The notes under the pieces: model-generated
The model's database searches: none
Told to the model about the DNA's origin: nothing
What the model saw: only the letters and a program-made list of their open reading frames with translations
Shown here: positions 7,707 to 18,220 of the stretch, one piece after another
How the letters are laid out: each line of letters opens with the position of its first letter
How positions within the stretch are numbered: the stretch's first letter is position 1
Source of the DNA: Ophiothrix spiculata
Lineage: Eukaryota > Echinodermata > Ophiuroidea > Amphilepidida > Ophiotrichidae
Direction: 5' to 3' (one strand)
Assembly: GCA_000969725.1 (NCBI GenBank)
Contig: JXSR01S019196.1
Length of the DNA: 23,264 bases
Position numbers and translations under genes: made by a program

Positions 7707-9272
7707 TATTATAGGCCCATTGCTCTCACAACAACCTGTTGTTATTATTGTTGAAAAATGTTGTTTCGGACCACATTAGGGATCATCTCACAGCGAATGG
7801 ACTTCTTTATTCAGATCAGCATGGGTTTTCCCCTGGTAAATCATGTGCTACTGCTCTCAGTGAAGCAGTCTGTGAGTGGAACACAATTTTTGATCGCCGT
7901 ATTTCTCCATCCCCGCCTATTGATCTCGTCTCTGTTGACTAAAAGACTACTATAGCAGGGCTTTTGATTCCATCTCCCATGCTGTTCTATTTGAGACTTA
8001 CGGTTTTAGGAGGCCCATACTAAACTAGATTTCATCTTTCATTATTAATCGTAGACAGAGGGTTATTTTTGTTTGTTAGTATTAAAAACTTCTGATTTTG
8101 TTCCGGTTCTTTCAGGTGTGCCCCAGGGTTCAGTCCTGGGGTCCCTGCTTTTTAACATTTATGTTAATGATCTGAATTAACATCTTGATTCTAACATTTT
8201 TCAGTATGCCGATGAAACTTTTCTTTTCCGTCACATAGTTGAAGATTCTGATATTTCTACCCTTCAAAATGATTTTGATAAATTCTTTTGGTGGTCCCAA
8301 ACAATGCATAAGTCGCCGTAAATGTCAACCCATTCCTGAGTATTTAGCTTCAGGCACCAAACTTGCATCAGCCTCTAGTTAACGTTTACTTGGTGTACAA
8401 GTGGCACATGATTTGACATGGAATGAACAAGTTACCAATGTTACTTAAAAAGTGCAATAAACTCTTGGGTTTGGGTTTTCTCAGGACTGTCGTTGGTGAT
8501 CAAAACCAAGATATCTTGCTCACCCTTTACCGCTGACTTATTTTGCCCATTGTTGACTTTTGTTCTGCAGTTTGTTTTTTGTATAGACAAAATCATGTAA
8601 ATAATTATGAGCTCATTCAAAGAAGGGCTTCCCGTTTTATTTTAGGTCAGAGAAGGAGGGGGGGGGGGGGAGCATGCTGGGCGTATCAAAGTACTTAAAT
8701 AAAATTAGTTAACAGTCGTAAATATTTATCCATTTGTGTTGCTTCTAGCTGTCTCCTTAATGCAAATCTTTTCTATTTCACAAATTAGTCCGTCAACAGT
8801 CGTCATCAAAATCAATTGCTTTTCAACGACCACATCACTCCCAAAACCGACAGCTACAAACATACCCTTATATCTCCCTCGTATGTGGGCACAACTCCCT
8901 GAGGTCTTTGAGAGGAGAGACCGTTTTATTGTTCATTCCAAAATACTTACATTTAAAAATATCTTAAGACACATTTAACTGAAATATCTTTTCAAGAGCT
9001 GGAGCTGGACTCCTGTAAATTTTATTTTTTACCCTTCAATGTTTTATATGTTTATAGTGTGCACTATATATGTTTGTCTCAGTGAGTTGGAGGTGCCACA
9101 ATTTTTAGGTGAAAGCTACTAGCTATTTTTTTTCCTCCAGGCTAACTCACTGAGGCAAGATTTTTCCTAATGTTTTAAATATAATCTTATTTCATCTCTT
9201 GTAAATGTTTTTATACATGTTAGTAATTGTTTTATGTTATAGCCAAATGTGTAAATAAATAAATAAATAAAA
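7707..9272 (+). mobile_element. 5'-truncated non-LTR retrotransposon (LINE), inactive
   Basis: Reverse-transcriptase blocks appear in order across shifting frames: RPIALT (about 7713), LLYSDQHGFSPGKSCATALS, a RAFDSISHAVLF block, SGVPQGSVLG (8112-8141), QYADETFLF (8205 onward), then a C-terminal LTLYR...ASRFILG region and a final block ending ILTFKNILRHI. The catalytic YADD reads YADE, and there are many stops and frameshifts. The 3' end is a (TAAA)n tail at about 9253-9272. It sits in the intron between exons 10 and 9 in the orientation opposite to the gene. I cannot name the clade. Confidence 0.88.
9074..9158 (+). repeat. Stem-loop near the LINE 3' end
   Basis: ttgtctcagtgagttggag (9074-9092) pairs imperfectly with ctccaggctaactcactgaggcaa (9135-9158). 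Known: some LINE clades use a 3' stem-loop for template recognition by their reverse transcriptase. Confidence 0.6.
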
Positions 9273-9343
9273 TATCTTATTTTGTCATATGAATATTGTA
9301 TTGAGCTACGACGTCTGAAAATAGAAAAAAGCGGATAAAAGGA

Positions 9344-9423
9344 AACAAATAAATAAACAAATAAACAAACAAACAAACGAACAAACAAACAAACAAACAA
9401 ACAAACAAACAAACAAACAAACG
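9344..9423 (+). repeat. (CAAA)n simple repeat
   Basis: About 80 bp of caaa/aaac repeats with a few taaa and one cgaa variant. The minus-strand frame of alternating Leu-Phe-Val-Cys across it is an artefact. Confidence 0.95.
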
Positions 9424-10747
9424 CGTTTCTGTTTAGTTACATATTTCCCGCATATCTTTTTTTTTGGATATTTCGCATCTAACACAAATAATTTAAAGAA
9501 AAAAACCACCAAATTCTGTAAAAAGCTGATTGGAGACTTGCGTTAAATCAAACGAACACCAATTCAGGTACCCGTTGTGTTCTCAGCCTATCAATTAGTC
9601 GGCAATTCATTGTTCATATGTGAAAACCAGCGAAATCGGTGAATAAAAATGGCCGAGAGCGGAAGAGTACCGATAATTTGAGCTCTCTAATGCCGTGTCT
9701 ATTTGTTGATAATAGTGATAAAGAGAGAGATTTTGAAGGATTTGGACAAGAAGGAAATTGATGCCATGAATGAGGATCATTACGATAGCGTCAGTCGAGA
9801 TTATTTTGTTTTGACTGGCGAGAACTTACGAGCCACTAGTGAGTTTTGTTGAGTCAATGCAATTCACTGTGTACATGCATTACATGAATACGGATGATCG
9901 CACAGCAGCAGTGGTTGTTGGTTTAATGTATTAGACGTGTTTTGAACTTAAGTTCTGGAATGTTGAATACGTCTAGTATAATATTCCGATGCCACATATT
10001 GAATTCACATCGATTGAGGACCCAAAAGATAATTTATGGCATTGAATGAGGCCCTGGACTCTGGAGATACAGGAAAATACTCATATTCAGGTAAGATTAT
10101 ATGGATACTCAATACCTATTACAATAACAAAGGCTACAGTTATATATAAAGCCTTTATGGATATTAATGATATTAATAAATAATATAAAAAACCAAAAGC
10201 ATTGTTTTAAGTTTTTCTTCCTGGGAATCCTGCATTTTTGTAAAAAAAAAAGGAAAGGAAAATAGCATATCGCATTGCATTTTCGAAAAGTAAAAAATAA
10301 CAAAATAACAAAACGCATATCGCATTTACTTTTTCAAGCATGTTACCAGAAACAAACTTGGTTTTTTTGGCCTTACAGACACTAATTTATTACATTATAT
10401 GATTAAGTATTTTAAGGAAAAAGGTTAGATTTATTGGAATTATTTGTTGAACGACAAGTCACATTTTTTTTTGATATTGCCACAATAACTGTAGTGACAA
10501 GAGACCTTTGCTCAGCTTCCACATTTTCAACAATCGCCTAGAGTGCAATGACTCACAGCAGATTGAATGTGTCTTGAGCATTTTTAAGGGAGCTCTTGCT
10601 GACCTTCGGACGGGACTCGCTCGAGTCACGACTCTTTATCTCCTTCTGAAAGTGCAGCGAGTTGTGACTGAGTACTGGAATTCTATAATGAGCATTGTAT
10701 ATTAACATAACAAGTAAAACACTGATGTTAAATAATGCTATACCTAC
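9424..10747 (-). other. Rest of the intron between exons 10 and 9; unassigned
   Basis: Mostly AT-rich. About 9640-9790 gives a short + strand run (DNSDKERDFEGFGQEG) that looks like the acidic start of a transposase-type protein, but it stops at once and has no continuation. 10540-10680 is less AT-rich without recognisable content. No confident element. Confidence 0.6.
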
Positions 10748-10969
10748 CTGGTGTAAATCTTGGCCATTATATTGTGTACCTATTGTCATAAGGTAATTAA
10801 TGATTCCTGAATGAACGTCAGAGAAGCCTAACCAAGCCAACCTCAAGGACATAGTCTCGTTATCATCTGATTCCCAATCCATAAAGCCCTCTACGTTGCG
10901 GTGATGTAGATTTGCAGCATGCTCAGATTGAACGGCGAAATAGCCAATCGAGGGTGGAGTTGAATCCAT
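10748..10969 (-). CDS. Exon 10: linker and first half of an FN3-like module
   Basis: 222 nt, 74 codons, phase 0 at both ends. It begins MDSTPPSIGYFAVQSEHAAN (the Met is internal, not a start), then about 20 hydrophilic residues rich in Asp/Glu/Asn, then MSLRLAWLGFSDVHSGIINY with LMTIGTQYNGQDLHQ. AW.GFSD.HSGI.NY...IG is the module signature with Leu-Met for Glu-Trp. The acceptor is ATTCGAG at 10970 and the donor GTAGGT at 10747. It joins exon 11 as YTSSFK, then MDSTPP, where the usual SDG is lost. Confidence 0.92.
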
Positions 10970-11602
10970 CTCGAATTAAAAAGAAAATATGAAATTCGTG
11001 CAAATTGCAATTATCATCTCGGCAATAGTTATAAAATGGTTATAAAATAATGTTTTTATGAATTGAGGTCGGTATAAAAATAAATTATTTACCAAGTTTA
11101 ACTCTGGGAAGCCTTCTTTCAGCAACTTGCTTGAATTTCTTCAGGGTCAACTTTCGAACTTGTCACACTGTTGTCATATGATGTTTCATAACTTCGATAC
11201 TGATCATTATGATAAAGTACACTTCATCATGATAGTGTCTATTTATTATGATATTGCGTAAAGTTGCTTTTACTTGTGCGCGATCGTTATATTTAGTGTC
11301 AGTTTGTATAATCAAATTTCTATACACGATTTTTTATTCTATTTTTTACCGAATGCACACTTATAGACAGAATTTCTTTTTGGAATAATCAAAAATTTAG
11401 CAATTAAATAAACATTTCTCTTGTATATAGTACTCGTATAATATTACACGATATATTTATTGTAATCAGGAAAAACAATGCATGCTACGATATTTAGGAC
11501 AATGGTATGATAGAACATAGAAGGTATAAACGAGGCCTTAGTTTTATTTTCAAGATGTTAATTAGATATATTTATATAGCATGTTTGATGATTTCAAATT
11601 AC
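10970..11602 (-). other. Intron between exons 11 and 10; nothing assigned
   Basis: 633 bp AT-rich. A minus-strand run near 11095-11155 (LKKFKQVAERRLPRVKL) looks protein-like but has no splice borders that fit and no family I recognise. Confidence 0.7.
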
Positions 11603-11731
11603 CTTAAATGAGGAAGTATAATCATGGGTACAGAGTCCTGCACCGTTGCACGCCATAACTCCTATTGTATACCGGCTACCATCATGAAGGTTCAGATCCG
11701 TGAAAGTGTATCCCACAGCTCCTCCTGAAAT
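11603..11731 (-). CDS. Exon 11: C-terminal half of an FN3-like module
   Basis: 129 nt, 43 codons, phase 0 at both ends. It reads ISGGAVGYTFTDLNLHDGSR, YTIGVMACNGAGLCTHDYTS, SFK. DG..Y...V.ACNGAG is the conserved final strand with the extra Cys pair (ACN...LC) typical of this repeat subtype. Two acceptors are possible seven bases apart. I chose CAG at 11734-11732 because it gives phase 0, matching exon 12; the nearer TTTCAG would give phase 1 and break the frame. Confidence 0.88.
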
Positions 11732-12368
11732 CTGATTTAATATACGAGAAGTGGGCCAAAATCATAAACAATTTTTTTGTTTCACACAAAAACATTGGAA
11801 TCGCCATAACTATTACTATATACACAAAACACCCTTCAAAGTTGTTGTCGGAAAGCTTATTTCCAAGGATTTCATTTTGACCAAAAATAAGCGTAGTAAT
11901 ATGGGTAAAATTATGAAGGTTGCAAAATAAAACATATGTACATTTTGGTCAACCAAATTGGCACATTGAAATTTAGTTGAAAAAAGGTGTAGAAACAAAT
12001 AATAATTAAAGCATGGGATGTTATAATGGCCTTCCATAAAATAATACATTTGCTGACCAATTTCACTGTGGTCAAAATACAGAGAATGGTCAAAATCTAT
12101 AAATTTTATTTTATTTTTGGACATTTATCGGTTATAATTGTTTTTCGCATACAATACCTTGTCAAATTTCCTTCTGAAAATGTATACATTTTACCAACCA
12201 TGTCAACTCAGTCAAAAGATATGCCATTTTAAAACTTTCGAGTGTAAATACATGCTCTATACAGTATTATAGAGATAATTACCCACATATAAACCAGTAA
12301 AACAACAACAAGGGAAAAGATATTTGATACATTATTTTATAGAAGTATACGAGTGGGTATCAACAGTT
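11732..12368 (-). other. Left part of the intron between exons 12 and 11; nothing recognised
   Basis: 637 bp AT-rich; the overlapping short frames on both strands lack any family resemblance. Confidence 0.75.
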
Positions 12369-12850
12369 TTAACCCTTGTCTTACCAACGTATTTTTCGTA
12401 ACGTTTGTTATCAGGGGTGGGCGGTGTGGTGGTGGTTACCTCCCAACCCATATATGAAAATAAATTAAACAGCTAAAATTTAAGTTGTTTTGTACCATAG
12501 TAGAGGGTAGGGTCTCCTCTTTCCATTGATACAAAAATCATAAAAATAGACCAAGACGTTACGTAATTATGACGTCATAAGTACTTCCGAGTCGAAAAAG
12601 TCAAAAAAGACACTGTAAAAGTTCTAAATATTGGAATTTTCCCCGCGGTGTTTTGCTGATAAAAAAGGAAAATGATGTTTCTAAGATGTTCTGTAAGTTT
12701 TAAGTCCATACAATGAAGATGTTTTCCAAAATGGTGACTTAAACTTACAACTAAACAAAACCCTTAGGTCATGTTCGTTTGCGTTTTTATGCGACAAGGA
12801 TTCTTCCGATGCCCCCCCCCCACCCCCACCCCCCGGTAAGACGAGGGTAA
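12369..12850. mobile_element. MITE-like element, family 1 copy B
   Basis: Terminal inverted repeats ttaacccttgtcttacc (12369-12385) and ggtaagacgagggtaa (12835-12850). It shares the central gaccaagacgttacgtaattatgacgtcat block with copy A, plus ttctgtaagtttt and a gcgtttttatgc block. A C-rich run (12812-12834) sits just inside the right end, the same place as homopolymer tracts in A and D. No coding capacity. Confidence 0.75.
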
Positions 12851-12933
12851 CTTTACCCAGAAAATAGAGCAAGGAACAACATTTCATTACGAGATATTTA
12901 AGGCTACAGTCCTTAAAAACGTCTCGCTCGGCT

Positions 12934-13072
12934 GAATGTCATGTTTACTGCAAGTTTTTACCTATTTACACCCATCAGAATATCACAATTTTTGGCGTAT
13001 ATATTGAATAGAGTCTCTTATTTATACATGGAACTTTACTAGTGATTTCACGTCCATTATCAAGGTCAAAAA
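12934..13072 (-). repeat. Dispersed repeat copy 2
   Basis: Reverse complement aligns with 1990-2129 over about 120-140 bp with conserved words in the same order (see copy 1). It sits in the intron between exons 12 and 11. Confidence 0.75.
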
Positions 13073-13827
13073 GTTGACCCTTTTTTCGCCGAAACATCAT
13101 TAATTTCATGATGTTTGAACAATTCGACTGGTTTCAAATTTTGACAGACTGTAGGCATGATACTTCTTATTGAATTACAAACAATATTTTATAATTTGGT
13201 TCAACGGTAGCGTAAATGCATCGAAAGAAATGGTGACTATGTTGAACAGTAGTTCCATGTAGAAGAGTCCTCAGGCTACAATATGTGTAAATTTGGTGTT
13301 TATCGGATTATTGATACAGATTTGGTGACTATGGAGGCATTACTTTTTGATTCCCCCTCGTATATTGACAGTAATGTATCTGTTCATCGAATATTCGATT
13401 ACAGGATCTGGTGGTATCATTATCGATGTGATAATATTGTTTGGACCCAGATCTTACGTGGTATATTTACGTTATAAAATGATATTAGTACTGCTTTTGC
13501 GCATTAAAACCTACACGCATCAATTAATACTTGCGAATGTACACCTTTAACAAACACACAAGCTTGGGTTTTTATTTTTATTCTTTAAGACCTTTTATGA
13601 GGTACAAAGTATTTGTTGCAACTAGTGTTCGTCACTATTTAAATTTTATTTTATTATGTAAGCACCATATCGATTTATATTGTAATTTGGGTTGTGATCA
13701 TCTCTGGGCTTTGGACCCATCCCCATATCAAGTTGTTTCATCAATATTTGTTTTTAATTTTATCTGTTGTTTTTTATTCTTGATATCGAAAATAGATAAA
13801 ATGAATGGATGAATGAACTAAATATAC
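13073..13827 (-). other. Remaining intron between exons 12 and 11; nothing recognised
   Basis: 755 bp AT-rich with the donor GTATAT at 13827. Three overlapping short + strand frames here show no family resemblance. Confidence 0.75.
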
Positions 13828-13947
13828 CTTTACAGTTGGTATCTCGATGTCATCGTTGTGATCTGAACTTATAGATAAATAGTGTGCGTTTATTTCACTG
13901 TTGGGATCGACAAACTTCCATCGAATGGCGATAAGTGAACGCAATAC
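13828..13947 (-). CDS. Exon 12: first half of an FN3-like module
   Basis: 120 nt, 40 codons, phase 0 at both ends; no usable start, so it is easily missed. It reads VLRSLIAIRWKFVDPNSEIN, AHYLSISSDHNDDIEIPTVK. The RWKF.D..S.I..HY.S.S pattern is a variant of W.GF.D..S.I..YEW.IG in which YEW is replaced by HYL. The acceptor is CATTCTAG at 13948. It joins exon 13 as VIRNGTQ, then VLRSL, and exon 11 as IPTVK, then ISGG. Confidence 0.9.
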
Positions 13948-14130
13948 CTAGAATGAATGGAATTAAATAAGATTATTTCGCTATGACTTATCAATCATTA
14001 TCTAAAAGCAAAATTCAAATTTTTCTTTGAAATCTGTACAATGAGCTCTAATTAAAAACGTTAAATTTTGTCACAATATTCTAGACTTTTCATGTTATCT
14101 CCTACACTATTTGAACGGAAGACAATTTAC

Positions 14131-14452
14131 CTGAGTGCCATTGCGAATAACACCTTTTGTACTATCCAACATTGGTGATTCAATTACTTCAGGAGCAGAA
14201 TCATCTATTTGAAATCCATCAGAGCTACGTTCACACCATTGCCCCGCCCTGTTATGTGCTCTGACGGTTACGTAAATCTTTGTTTCTGAAGGTAGAATAT
14301 TATCCAATACTTTGAAAGAACTATCGGTAAGATGCAACCGGGTCCTGTTGAGAATGTCGCTTGCTCCTGGCTTGGTACCTGCACTCCACTCATAATGAGA
14401 CATACTTGATTCTGCGTCATGAAATCCCCACCAATGTGCTGATAATGTTGTC
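14131..14452 (-). CDS. Exon 13: nearly complete FN3-like module
   Basis: 322 nt, phase 2 in, phase 0 out; the largest exon after exon 1. It reads TTLSAHWWGFHDAESSMSHY, EWSAGTKPGASDILNRTRLH, then about 24 residues, IYVTVRAHNRAGQWCERSSD, GFQIDDSAPEVIESPMLDST, KGVIRNGTQ. All hallmarks are present: WW.GF.D.ESSM.HYEW.AG, YVTVRAHNRAG, SDGFQIDDSAP. Sequons NRT and NGT. The acceptor is TTTTCTAAG at 14453 and the donor GTAAAT at 14130. This exon alone identifies the family. Confidence 0.95.
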
Positions 14453-14585
14453 CTTAGAAAAGGAAGAAAATGATACCGTATACCAATTGTGAGCGTTTTA
14501 GTTTTGGTGAAAATATGTTAATTTGGAATAATTCATTGGAATTGAACGGGTATCTTTCAGCCAGTAAACACTAAAGCATGTCATT

Positions 14586-14830
14586 TGTGATGACTCACCC
14601 CGAAAGGGGGGGGGGACTTTGCAGATTATATCAATTTTGAGTTTATCATTTTCTAAGCTTTAAAATGACACCTTATTTGTCGAAATTGATCAAGGGGATC
14701 AACTTTTACGACAGAACAAAAAATCAGCTGAAAATTCTTATGATTTTTTTTATTTTTTGCTACCTATTTTCGCTAGTATTGTGAAAAGTGTTCTGTCGCA
14801 AAGTCCCCCTTTTCGGTGTGAGTCATCACA
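14586..14830. mobile_element. 245-bp TIR element (MITE)
   Basis: Left terminus tgtgatgactcaccccgaaa followed by a G-run and gactttgc (14586-14622). Right terminus gcaaagtcccccttttcggt followed by gtgagtcatcaca (14798-14830). These are inverted repeats of about 33 bp with few mismatches and a length difference in the G/C run. No coding capacity. No clear target duplication. It lies in the intron between exons 14 and 13. Confidence 0.9.
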
Positions 14831-15248
14831 TTTTTTTCGGCTACTTTGAACTTCGCGCCATTCGCAAACATATTTTGCATGGCATTTAATACACCTGAAC
14901 TGTTCAAAAAGAATATATGTCTTCTCTTTGGTAATTTAAAAAAATCTTTTTATTTGTTTTTTGCTTCGTTGTTAGTGGAAAAAAAATCTAATCCTTTTGC
15001 TCAACATCAATAAGCGAAATGAAGCAAATTGGTGATGCTATTTAGAACAACTTTCGTGTTTCATGGGATTTTGAAACACGTGCCGACATAAAACATGTTA
15101 CACATTGACATATGTGCCGTTATCCAAAAAGCTCTTGCAATGACTTGAAAGTTTAAAATAATTATTTTGTAAACGGTAAGGCCTGATGGAGAAAACATGA
15201 CATAGCTCAGATTTGAATATATAAACGTTCGATGGAATCCCGCGTTAC
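14831..15248 (-). other. Remaining intron between exons 14 and 13; nothing recognised
   Basis: AT-rich with donor GTAACG at 15248. No element assigned. Confidence 0.75.
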
Positions 15249-15435
15249 CTCGAAGCCTGAAATGATCTATCAAATCCAAATGGTCCGTCATACACTTTTC
15301 CAGGGGACGGTGGTGTGTCATCGATTAGAATACCATCTGATGTCATAGAAGAGCACAGGTCAGCAGAATTGCAACATCGCACAGTGGTATAATATGTAAG
15401 ACCAGGCACCAATTGAAGTTGGTTAACCGAAGTAT
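15249..15435 (-). CDS. Exon 14: FN3 strand and SDG..ID.TPP linker
   Basis: 187 nt, phase 1 in, phase 2 out. It reads TSVNQLQLVPGLTYYTTVRC, CNSADLCSSMTSDGILIDDT, PPSPGKVYDGPFGFDRSFQA, S. YYTTVRCCNSADLC is the Cys-containing variant of Y...V.A.N.AG; TSDGILIDDTPPSPGKVYDG is a textbook linker for this family. The codon split with exon 15 is A/AT, giving Asn in NTS (a sequon); the codon split with exon 13 is AG/G, giving Arg. The acceptor is CTATCAG at 15436. Confidence 0.94.
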
Positions 15436-16729
15436 CTGATAGAAAAATATAAATTAACAAGCCTATGAAAAAAAAAAATAGTTTAAAAATAACCAAAATT
15501 GGGAACGGTGCTGATTTTCTCAGAAGTTGGGTACTCCCTCTACTAAAAAAATATATAATGTTAACGTCCATAACTCTGTTCATCATCGTTGAAAATATCA
15601 AGAAAGTTCATCGATGCAAACTAGAAATATCATAGATTATGTCTGCTTGTATTATTTTCCTCTTGTAAGATTTTCCTGCACAATGGGTATCCTATTGTTA
15701 AGCATGTTATATTTACCACATTAATGTTGAGTAATTAACAGCAAAAAGTCACCACATACGTTTGCCAATATTCTTTAAAAAGTAATCATATGAGGACACT
15801 CTTTTTTCCCTCTCTTTCATTTTCTCTATATTATTTACATATGATTGTTTCTTTTGGAAAATATAGAAAAAGATTGTGGATTATAGAAACAACATTGGAA
15901 AAGTTATTTAATGCTTCATAATATACTAAGATAAAAGATGGTTTGTTTTTCTTCTTTTGAAAACTGAAAACTCAATCTAACAAAGTAAATAATTTTTATT
16001 TTTCATAAAATTGCACCATAAAACTTGGATAGATAGTTGTCTCATATATTATTTTAGGGTTTTAAATAATGCACATTGCACAAAGACAATAAAAGAAACA
16101 CTCTAAAAACTTTGATTAAATATCTTTGAATAAATTTGGTCGCTCACATTGCTTCTAAAAATGCTAAAATCACAAAAATAATAATATAACATAAATTAAT
16201 CGCATGATATTTGTGTTATTAGTGTCATTAGTGTTATTTAGTTAAGCATAATTATAGTGAATGTACTGTTTTTGATTTTTTTTTTCTTTTCTGATAGGTC
16301 TTTAAAATCATGTTGGTGTTTGTTTCTTCATATGTTAATTTTCAGGTTTTTCTGTTCATTAGCAACATGCACATCCTTCAATTTGTCTTTCTTAGCTGTT
16401 AATACACCTTGTCCGGTTCTCTTTGACTCTAACAGCACGAGAGATCATGATCCCAACATCAATAATATCGCCAGTTTGTTTCAACGATGATGAACAACAT
16501 TATTGGAGTTATAATTTTGAATCGCTAATGTGGCCATCTTTTGAGAAAATTAGCATCGTTCCCATGCAAAATTTTTATTGGGATATCCTTTACTATAAAA
16601 GTTGCAATTACATTTTTAATGTATAAAATGAATTTTCTGTATCAGCGACGTCAGGTACACCTGATCATTGACCGAAACGGAGAGTAACAAAAACAAACTC
16701 GCCAATCGTTATGCAAGGAGTTATTCTTA

Positions 16730-16764
<35 letters not shown>

Positions 16765-16872
16765 GGCCTATTATTAGCCTACTTATATCGTATTGAACAC
16801 CAAATAACCAGTAAGACAATAAGCTAAATCCGTTGTAGTGCTCTAAATATCAATCTTGAAATCAACACTTAC
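15436..16872 (-). other. Intron between exons 15 and 14; AT-rich, no element recognised
   Basis: 1,437 bp. Holds the (AT)n run at about 16730-16761. The + strand frames at 16257-16626 are not recognisable. The donor GTAAGT at 16872 is perfect consensus. Confidence 0.8.
16730..16761 (+). repeat. (AT)n simple repeat
   Basis: About 32 bp of uninterrupted alternating T and A, followed by gtaggcctatt. Confidence 0.95.
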
Positions 16873-17149
16873 TTGTACGTAATCCAATATACTGCTCTTG
16901 AAGTACGTCACCGCATCTTTTACATGTACCGATTGACCACCAATAACCGGTAACAGTACTATGAGGATCATAGAAACCTTCCCAAGATGCGTGCAGACTG
17001 GTCGTATCTGTTTGAAAGTTTACATCTTTATATCCAGGTGTCACTGAGTGAGGTATACCATCGTAAACATGACCGGTAATAGGTGGAGAAGCATCAACAA
17101 GGTATGGTCCGAAACTTTGATAACTGACAAGCCCGACGTTATTCGTCGC
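16873..17149 (-). CDS. Exon 15: linker plus first half of an FN3-like module
   Basis: 277 nt, phase 0 in, phase 1 out. It reads ATNNVGLVSYQSFGPYLVDA, SPPITGHVYDGIPHSVTPGY, KDVNFQTDTTSLHASWEGFY, DPHSTVTGYWWSIGTCKRCG, DVLQEQYIGLRT. It completes the V.ATN.VGL strand, gives a VDASPP linker and VYDG, then ASWEGFYDPHSTVTGYWWSIG. The C..C (TCKRCG) replaces the usual PGG of IG..PGGTDI. The acceptor is AATTTAG at 17150. It joins exon 16 as FIAVK, then ATNNVGL. Confidence 0.94.
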
Positions 17150-17301
17150 CTAAATTATCCCAGAAAAAACAAACGTGAAAGACGGAATAGTCAACTTATA
17201 AAACTTATAAGGAAAATAGTTACATACGAATCAACACGAACTTCCGATCTGGCAAATTCAATGAGTTTTGATACACAATTTTTATACCCTATCAATTCAT
17301 T

Positions 17302-17332
<31 letters not shown>

Positions 17333-17701
17333 TCAAAATTCCACAAATTTTAAACGCAGTTTCCGTTACCTGACCATTGTCACCTGACTATAAACCTTTT
17401 GTGGTCTGTCCCGATGTAACAAATGCACCTTTCTGGTCAAAATATAGACATCTTTGCACAGCATACATACACACCCCTTCCATCCCCACGCACACACCTT
17501 CACACAACAGTTTCACTGTCCTTGTTTTTTACGAGTAACCAAAGTAACCCTGGTCATGTAAGCATGGTTACTCTTTCTGGAGCCAAAGTTCATGTAATTA
17601 ACGCTGCTTAGGTTGTGTTGTCCAAATCTAAGTGGTATCTACTCGTATCATATGCATTTGTTTGCATGTGTTTGTCACAGGCTGGATTGTTCTAGCTGAC
17701 A
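17150..17701 (-). other. Right part of the intron between exons 16 and 15: (AAT)n and unassigned sequence
   Basis: Includes the (AAT)n run at about 17302-17328 and a CA/CC-rich stretch near 17457-17512. No coding similarity. Confidence 0.75.
17302..17328 (+). repeat. (AAT)n simple repeat
   Basis: Nine or so aat units followed by an A-run. Confidence 0.95.
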
Positions 17702-18220
17702 TAACACGTCTACCCAAGGGGACTCCTACATTTTTAGAACGGAACATCCTATGAATTTGATTTTGCTATCAATATATTATAGGTATGGTTCTCCAATGTC
17801 TCTTATGTCCAACGACACCAACATCACAAAATCGGCCAAGGCGTTACGTAATTATTACGACATCAATTTTGTCCGGATCGAAAAATCGGGATTTTGGAAA
17901 AATTGGCCACTGTATATTAACATTTTGCTATAAAAGGTATAAACTAACGGATTCTGTCCGTTTTTTTGCTACATGTAGTAAAGAAGATCAATTATAATTC
18001 TAACATGCCCTGCAAGTTTCAGCCTCATGCACATATTTTTCAAAAAGCCGATTTACATTTTTCCGCTAAATTGAGGGCCACCTTTCATTGTTTCATCAAA
18101 ATTATTTTAAACGAGATTACTCAAATGCCTAGGGTCAATTGCTTTTGCGTTTTAATGCAGTGGGGAAAAACCCAGGGAGGGTTTGCAACAAACCCATACC
18201 ACTGGGTAGACGAGGGTTAA
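17702..18220. mobile_element. MITE-like element, family 1 copy C
   Basis: Left end taacacgtctaccca (17702-17716) is inverted at the right end tgggtagacgagggttaa (18203-18220). It shares with copy A a ggtatggt-ctccaat block, tcggccaaggcgttacgtaatta, tcgaaaaatcgggattt, ttctaacatgcc-tgcaagttt and gcgttttaatgcagtgggg-aaaaaccc. The CRE palindrome of A and B is mutated here (attattacgacatc). No coding capacity. Confidence 0.8.

Noticed and set aside
9167..9512. Minus-strand frames rich in Leu-Phe-Val-Cys
   Set aside because: Pure translation of the (CAAA)n simple repeat.
9650..9780. + strand fragment DNSDKERDFEGFGQEG as the start of a transposase gene
   Set aside because: It stops immediately, no downstream catalytic motif is present, and the resemblance is to a generic acidic segment.
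10553..10747. Continuation of exon 10 into the downstream open frame (SRDSSESRPKVSKSS)
   Set aside because: The GTAGGT donor at 10747 and the phase-0 join to exon 9 place this in the intron.
11095..11155. Minus-strand run LKKFKQVAERRLPRVKL as an exon
   Set aside because: Its codons look protein-like, but no flanking splice sites fit the neighbouring phases and exons 11 and 10 already join perfectly.
11603..11724. Shorter exon 11 using the TTTCAG acceptor at 11725
   Set aside because: It would start in phase 1 while exon 12 ends in phase 0; the CAG seven bases upstream fits.
13283..13812. Three overlapping + strand frames as a small gene
   Set aside because: No family resemblance, no splice logic, AT-driven composition; they lie within an intron of the minus-strand gene.
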